Shown one piece after another: positions 58,066 through 64,000 of a DNA stretch of 64,000 nucleotides. The stretch covers positions 5,476-69,475 of the forward strand of contig QANZ01015695.1 of NCBI GenBank assembly GCA_003254925.1, in the 5' to 3' direction. The stretch comes from Chamaecrista fasciculata (lineage: Eukaryota > Streptophyta > Magnoliopsida > Fabales > Fabaceae). Both the position numbers and the translations under genes were made by a program. The first letter of the stretch is position 1; each line of letters starts with the position of its first letter. Under the pieces are notes generated by a model. The model was not told where the DNA came from, searched no databases, and saw only the letters and a list, made by a program, of their open reading frames with translations.

Positions 58066-58635
58066 NNNNNNNNNNNNNNNNNNNNNNNNNNNNNNNNNNN
58101 NNNNNNNNNNNNNNNNNNNNNNNNNNNNNNNNNNNNNNNNNNNNNNNNNNNNNNNNNNNNNNNNNNNNNNNNNNNNNNNNNNNNNNNNNNNNNNNNNNNN
58201 NNNNNNNNNNNNNNNNNNNNNNNNNNNNNNNNNNNNNNNNNNNNNNNNNNNNNNNNNNNNNNNNNNNNNNNNNNNNNNNNNNNNNNNNNNNNNNNNNNNN
58301 NNNNNNNNNNNNNNNNNNNNNNNNNNNNNNNNNNNNNNNNNNNNNNNNNNNNNNNNNNNNNNNNNNNNNNNNNNNNNNNNNNNNNNNNNNNNNNNNNNNN
58401 NNNNNNNNNNNNNNNNNNNNNNNNNNNNNNNNNNNNNNNNNNNNNNNNNNNNNNNNNNNNNNNNNNNNNNNNNNNNNNNNNNNNNNNNNNNNNNNNNNNN
58501 NNNNNNNNNNNNNNNNNNNNNNNNNNNNNNNNNNNNNNNNNNNNNNNNNNNNNNNNNNNNNNNNNNNNNNNNNNNNNNNNNNNNNNNNNNNNNNNNNNNN
58601 NNNNNNNNNNNNNNNNNNNNNNNNNNNNNNNNNNN
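58066..58635. other. Assembly gap (570 N)
   Basis: Undetermined bases. The remainder of the LTR and probably the left end of the element at 58860 are missing here. Confidence 0.98.
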
Positions 58636-58859
58636 TTTTTTTTTCAAATTTAGGACTAATCTGTAATTTTATCCTTTTTCCAATATTTTTCAAAATTACA
58701 ATTTTGGTCCAAAATTTTTTTTATAATTTTCATTTTAGTCCTCAAATATTATGGTTTAGGGACGTTTTTGTAAATTTTGAATTTTTTTGGGGGGCATTTT
58801 GTAATTTTTGCAAAAATTTATGAAATTGCATATTTATCCCCTTTCATGAAACTACGTAG

Positions 58860-59047
58860 TTTTGATACAAATTTGGGTTGGGTTGGGTAACCCATGGGTT
58901 TTACCCAATCCAACCCAAATTTTAATGGGTCAATTTTGAACCCAACCCATCTTAACCCATTATCTAAATGGGTTGGGTTTGAGTTGGTTAATTTGTTGTT
59001 GGGTTGGTTGGGTTGGTGGGTAATGGGTTGAGATGGCCACCCCTAGT
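58860..59047. mobile_element. Right end of a hAT-like element with GGGTTGGGTT arrays
   Basis: Arrays of TTGGGTTGGGT and its complement lead to the terminus GGCCACCCCTAG, a form common at hAT ends. It resembles the elements at 12543 and 47758. The left end would lie in or near the gap, so no target duplication can be read. Confidence 0.5.
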
Positions 59048-59918
59048 ATATTCTATTGTAGACAATCTTATTTTGAGATATTATCAATTTATCATGCACT
59101 AAATATAAATATCTCTATTAACAAAAATTTGAACATAAATTCATTATGTTGTTAGAAAACGAATCCTTCGAAATGAGAGAAGTCACAAAGTTCAAAAATG
59201 ATACTTCACGTATACACTATTTTAAAAGATCCACTTCTGAAATTAAGCATGTCGTGTGCATGACCTTCTGACGCTAAACACTTATTTTTACTCTGCCTTT
59301 AATTATTCGCTAACTTATAGTTGTGTCTATGAAATTCTCAAAAAGATGAATTAATCATCCTTGAAACAAATTATACGTTAGTATTTCCTGCTTTTGTATT
59401 AACATGATCAATTCATCCCTTTGATTGATCCGCCAAAGGTGGAGTAAAACCTGTTTGCCAAAACCCTTTCAACAGTTCAATTCCACAATTTTAAGGAATG
59501 AATAATGAATTTAAGGTGGCAACTTGATAAATTAGAGATAGGCACTAAGTTGGGTAAGAGATATGAGAAACTTTGGTTGAGAATAATTTGAAACTCTTAG
59601 AAACAGAGTTAAGTGGAATATAATGATAAAGGTTGGCATGCTTCTCTGATACTAACATTATCTAACAAACTAGAACTAAGACATAAAACACTTGTACAAC
59701 AATTTTGCGAGGCAAAGAGCCTAGAAGACTTCAGATATATAGCATGGCCAAAAATGCAGTTGGAGAGTCATATAGCATCCATCCACACCCATAAGGGGAA
59801 CTCAAAATTTATCAAAATGAACCGATCTTGCAGAAGAAAATATATAACTCGGATGGGCGAAAGAAAATTTCTTCATTTTTGTTTTCTGCTCGCTTGAAAG
59901 ATTGATTGAAGACCAACT
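59048..59918. other. Intergenic DNA
   Basis: No gene is recognised. The part nearest 59919 is probably the 3' untranslated region of the mini-ribonuclease III gene. Confidence 0.5.
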
Positions 59919-62900
59919 TTATCCATTGTTCTGCCAGCCAGTCTGAAATGGGAAAGAAAACACAAAAATGACTGAGTCAACTAATGATTCAACATCAAAA
60001 TGTCATGCAATAGCCTAGTGGTGATGGTCCGACTTAACAAGTGAGCTAGAATGCAAGGACTTTCAGACTGTGGAAGAGGAAGGACTCCGTTTCTCAGACT
60101 TAAGTGTTTTATCAGCAACATGTTGCCATACATTTTGTTTTTGGTCTGGAGATTGAGTACATTCTTCACACCAAAAAAATCGTTGCTTCATATCTTGAAT
60201 TAACTTCATTTTATATTGTCTTACCACGTACAAAGAGAGAAGTGAGATGCAGGAAAAGATACTACTTAACTATATGCAAAAGAAAAAAAAAAGTGCCATG
60301 TCAGAAGAGTGGTCTGACACGCAGAATGAAAACATTCCACTCCTTGATTTTTCTATAGATAAGGAATGAAAACTTAAAGTAGAGGGGATTGATGGGCTAT
60401 CTATAGATGATCTGAATTATGAAACTTACTATCGCATCTTCCAAATTCAAACGCGCTGAAGAATCAATTGAGAATCCCAACTCCAACATTAGCTTTTCCA
60501 AGCGATTCACATTCGTCAAATAGAGATAACCAATCTAGTTCAATAAATCTGAGTCAGAGACAAGCCTGAAAACAAGTCTAAGAGTTTCAAGGCAATAATT
60601 TTTTATTTAAGATATTCCAAAAAATTATTTGGTTCAATTGCAAATCAATAATGTTTGTGTAGCAACTCAATAGCTAACTGAAACAGCAAAACAGAGTGAT
60701 GTGACAAATTGCACTAAAACATCCTCATGATAATGAAAATACATTTGTTTATATTACCAAATAGATTTTGTTGGAAAGAATAATGCTGCCAGGCAGTAGA
60801 ACTAGGGTGTGTCATGTGTGAGTGTACAAATATATCATGCATTATTAATTATATTTTAACTCAAACCATTGAGATAATAGTTTTAAGTGCTGCGGTTATC
60901 ATTGTAGGACAAACTATATTAAGCAAAACAGATAAAATTAAAGAATACTCAAAAAATTGGAAACTTACTAATGTTTCCAGAGAAGATGCTCTGTTATATA
61001 CAGCTGCACCAGCACGCTTCTTTGTCCGTGTTTTGCTTGAACCAATGTTCTTTCCCCATCGAAGCACATCCCTGCAACAAAAGTTTCTAAAAGTTTTAAG
61101 CCAAAAATAGAAAATTTTGCAACCTGTGTTCCAAAAATAAAACCAGAAGAGTTATGCAATCATTATACCCATGTTTGAATGCTACAATAGTACATAGAAG
61201 CTTAAAATAGTAGTACATAGGGCTTTGAAATAGCAGACATAAAAACCCTATTTAATGACCCCAAAAGGCAAGTAAGCTTTAGTAGGATTGTTTATACAAT
61301 TCCAATTCACAAAATTTGCTACGGTACGCAAGGAAGCCTTTTCAAAGTTCATAAATGCAGTGGCAAAGATCATAGGTTGTATCTGAAGAATCTTCAAGTA
61401 TTATAACATAAGCAGTAAAAAGAAATGAGAGCGATAAAATGCTTGGTATAAAATCTTCTAACCTCTCCTGATCTGATAAAAAACTACTGTTCATAAGCTT
61501 CTGAAGCAATGCATCCTGAAAAGCAACAAGCGAGAACTACTTGTTACACATATCATTAGAAATCAATGTTTTTCACAATGAGTAGCAATCAAACACAAAG
61601 AACAAGTAGAACATCATTAGCCAGCCAAAGCCAAAATTCATAAAAGTTTTGCTTCTGTGGATTAAATTTCAAAGTTCCAACCTTAAGAATGTCAGAACAT
61701 TTCTTCTTTAAAAAAGTGAAAAAAAAAAAGCATTACCTTAATAAATAGAAACGGAAATGTTATAGGTGAGAAAGGAAGAAAAGAGGAATAGCTAGTATAA
61801 AATGCTTAGATACAGCAAGCTCTCATTTAAAGTTATAACAACATTTTCCTCAAGGAAAAATTTACAAATTTCCAAACAAAAAATAAGAGGATGGAAAGGG
61901 AACAAAATCTTAGATGCAATGCAACGCTTAGTTATGGAAAGAGCTCTTTCGAAGGAGTAAATGATGTACTACTGAGATGAAAAAATGTCTATATGTCACT
62001 TTTATTGCAGAAATTGGTAGCTAATACCTAAGAAACTGGATGTAAGGTTTGTACAAAAAAGCAAAAAAGAAAAAGAAAACCTAATCAGAAATTTTTATTC
62101 GATTGATTCAATATGTAATATGCCCATCAAAATTCTCCCCTGTTCCCAACTTAAACGATGTCTTTTTCCACAATTTAAAGCATAGCTCATTAACATATTC
62201 CATAAATAACTTCTGGAGAAGTTAGAAAAAAAAAAAAAAAGCAGCAAAGGATATCATACTTGAGCTTCACATCGCACAACTGCCATCACACGATCATTGA
62301 ATTCTTCAATACTTAGTGGAGGAAACAAAAAGTGCCTGCGAGCATATAGCTGCACATTTCAGAAACAATGAAGATAAGACATCTAGGAAAAGTAAAGTTC
62401 ATAACAATTGTTGGAATTTCAGAAATTATGATATAAACTAGGCTAGCTTGTTCATTTTGACATAATTGTGATAAAGTTTGAAAGTAAGATCAAAATTATT
62501 AGTGTTATATTATTTACCCTTTAAAAGGCTCTTGAATTTTGCAATTCAAAGCATGTTCTATTATCTCCACTCTAACCCCCAGAGCATACATGTAGTATTG
62601 CTCCAAGAGATGTTTCTAAGAAACTTTTGTGCATCAATAATGTACATCTTTACTCTTTGCATGGTACATGAATAGCTTAAGCAGTTTAGCACATCTCTTC
62701 ACTGTCTGGGACTACTTCATATTTAGTGTGTGGAGGGAACTTGTTCTGGGTCAAATTGGCAAACCCAAAAGCAGATTACAGAAACATACAAAACTTAAAA
62801 GAGACAAGCATTTCCTACGTCTCCTTTTCTTGCAAATCATTCGTATAAGTGTAGTTTTATTTTAGTAGAAGTAGAAATCTATGAAAGAGAAAAAAGAAGT

Positions 62901-63240
62901 AGAACTGGGAGAAGGATAAAATATCCTCCAACATAGACAAACATGAAACAAAGCTAGAACACAAAGAGGCTAAAAAGGCAACATAATTATACATATTCTC
63001 TTCATATCAGAAATAAAAATGTCCATGAAACAACCATGTGTTGAGCACTAGACAGAAGAAATAAACACAGTTCTATTATAAAAATTGCTGGGACAAAGAA
63101 GAAGTGAACCTCATATATGCAATCGCCAATATATGCTAAGGATGCAGCATTGAATACAGATCGGGGCTTCTCCACTTTTGGAGGACTTGGCAACCATCTC
63201 TCATATCCCAAGTAGGTGTCATCTTGCTCTTCCATTTTCC
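59919..63240 (-). CDS. Mini-ribonuclease III-like protein (plastid type), 5' end beyond window
   Basis: Visible exons (high to low): 63240-63110, 62349-62260, 61515-61463, 61071-60969, 60534-60430, and a probable last exon 59942-59919. All junctions are GT-AG with consistent phases. The product contains SVFNAASLAYIGDCIYELYA, the RNase III signature with the catalytic Asp and Glu, then EEFNDRVMAVVRCEAQDALL, LSDQERDVLRWGKNIGSSKT, KRAGAAVYNRASSLETLIGY and LYLTNVNRLEKLMLELGF. There is no double-stranded RNA binding domain. This is the layout of bacterial Mini-III and its plant chloroplast homologues, which trim rRNA and remove intron RNA. The first visible exon starts at an acceptor (TTCATAG|GGAAAATGG), so a transit-peptide exon should lie to the right of the window. 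The last exon, with only seven residues, is the least certain part. Confidence 0.88.
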
Positions 63241-63424
63241 CTATGAAGCAAAGTTTAAATAAGCCCTTTCTGCAATAATTTAAAGTCTTTAGACAAATTC
63301 TTAGAAAGACAAAAATTGGAAAATGAAACAGTACTGAGGAAACATCTTAACAGGATTAAAATGTATCAAAAGTGAAAACTATGAAGATTGAAGAAAGTAC
63401 TGATATTCAAACTAAATTCGGTAA

Positions 63425-63745
63425 AAACACCTTTTTGGACCCCAACTTTACATTAATTTTAAATTTCGTTTCTAAAGTTTATTTACTGTCAATTTTGTCT
63501 CCAAAATTTTATATTTTAATCAATTTTATCATTTGCACCAACTGTATCCAATGAATTAATGGGAAACTTCACGTGACATGTAATGTAAAATTGCTAGAAA
63601 GAAAATAAATCCCAACTTCACGTGACATGGAGCCTTAATTCATTTGATGATCGATCAAACTGAAATTTTGACATGAAATTGACTAGTAAACAAATTTTGG
63701 GGATGAAATTGAAAATTTATGTAAGTTTGAGGACAAAAAATGCCT
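63425..63745. repeat. Foldback-type repeat in the mini-RNase III 5' intron
   Basis: ACCCCAACTTTACATTAATTTT at the left is partly answered by AATTTATGTAAGTTTGAGGAC at the right, with CTTCACGTGACATG twice inside (63568 and 63616). From 63746 to the window end nothing is recognised. Confidence 0.5.
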
Positions 63746-64000
63746 TTGCCTTCAAAGAAACTCTTTATCTTTCATGACATAGAACTAGAAAGAGCCAGCA
63801 GAGAAACCAACACATAACCTGGTTCAAATCTTACAATAATAAATCTGTTAAGAGCATAAACACGAAAGCATATACAATCAATCGACTTTAGGCGCTTCCT
63901 AAACGATACCCATCTACCAAACTTAGCTAAAATAAACATCAATTGAAATTATATGACCAATTATAAGTATATACTGCTGCAGTATCAACAATTCTCCTTA

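Noticed and set aside
60005-60080. Possible tRNA box A (TAGCCTAGTGGTGATGG)
   Set aside because: No box B, and it lies in an intron of the mini-RNase III gene.

Overview
This is nuclear DNA from a flowering plant, almost certainly a eudicot, taken from a draft assembly. It has intron-rich genes with GT-AG introns, AT-rich intergenic DNA, dense microsatellites, and plant transposon families (MULE, hAT-like, CACTA, Helitron, Ty1/copia and Ty3/gypsy LTRs, SINEs, foldback elements). Three runs of N (26698-27584, 43941-43982, 58066-58635) and scattered single Ns are assembly gaps. I cannot name the species.

Host genes, left to right: a two-exon gene for a small secreted proline-rich protein (1026-2166, minus); a decayed or mis-assembled F-box/LRR gene (3709-5398, minus); an intact five-exon SNU13/15.5K RNP gene (9551-11079, plus); a 19-exon GH35 beta-galactosidase with a C-terminal lectin domain (16062-23119, minus), nearly complete but with one frame break and a remodelled exon; a single-exon TIM17 mitochondrial import gene (50353-51027, plus); and most of a chloroplast-type mini-ribonuclease III gene (59919-63240, minus) whose 5' end lies beyond the window.

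The most striking region is 25943-33236, a ~7.3 kb Mutator-like element with two convergent genes. The left gene encodes a MURA-type transposase (N-terminal MuDR domain, DDE core, SWIM zinc finger, zinc knuckle). The right gene encodes a plant mobile domain (PMD, MAIN/MAIL-like) protein. The terminal inverted repeats match each other and carry arrays of short palindromes (AAACCGTCA...TGACGGTTT). Both genes carry in-frame stops that could all have arisen by C-to-T or G-to-A change, as in a methylated, silenced element. It sits next to a Helitron helicase remnant (33573-34114), a gypsy-type LTR and a copia-type LTR.

The rest is mainly nested repeats: three nonautonomous hAT-like elements with exact 8-bp target duplications (3088-3433, 12543-13394, 47758-48401); an 0.8 kb near-perfect hairpin (14452-15272); a 2.1 kb element with ~0.4 kb terminal inverted repeats holding gene-like sequence (52821-54944); two copies of one LTR (5530 and 57183), the second joined to a gag-protease ORF; two tRNA-derived SINEs; and many palindromic foldback elements in introns and promoters. 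From 35.5 to 49.7 kb I find no intact gene.
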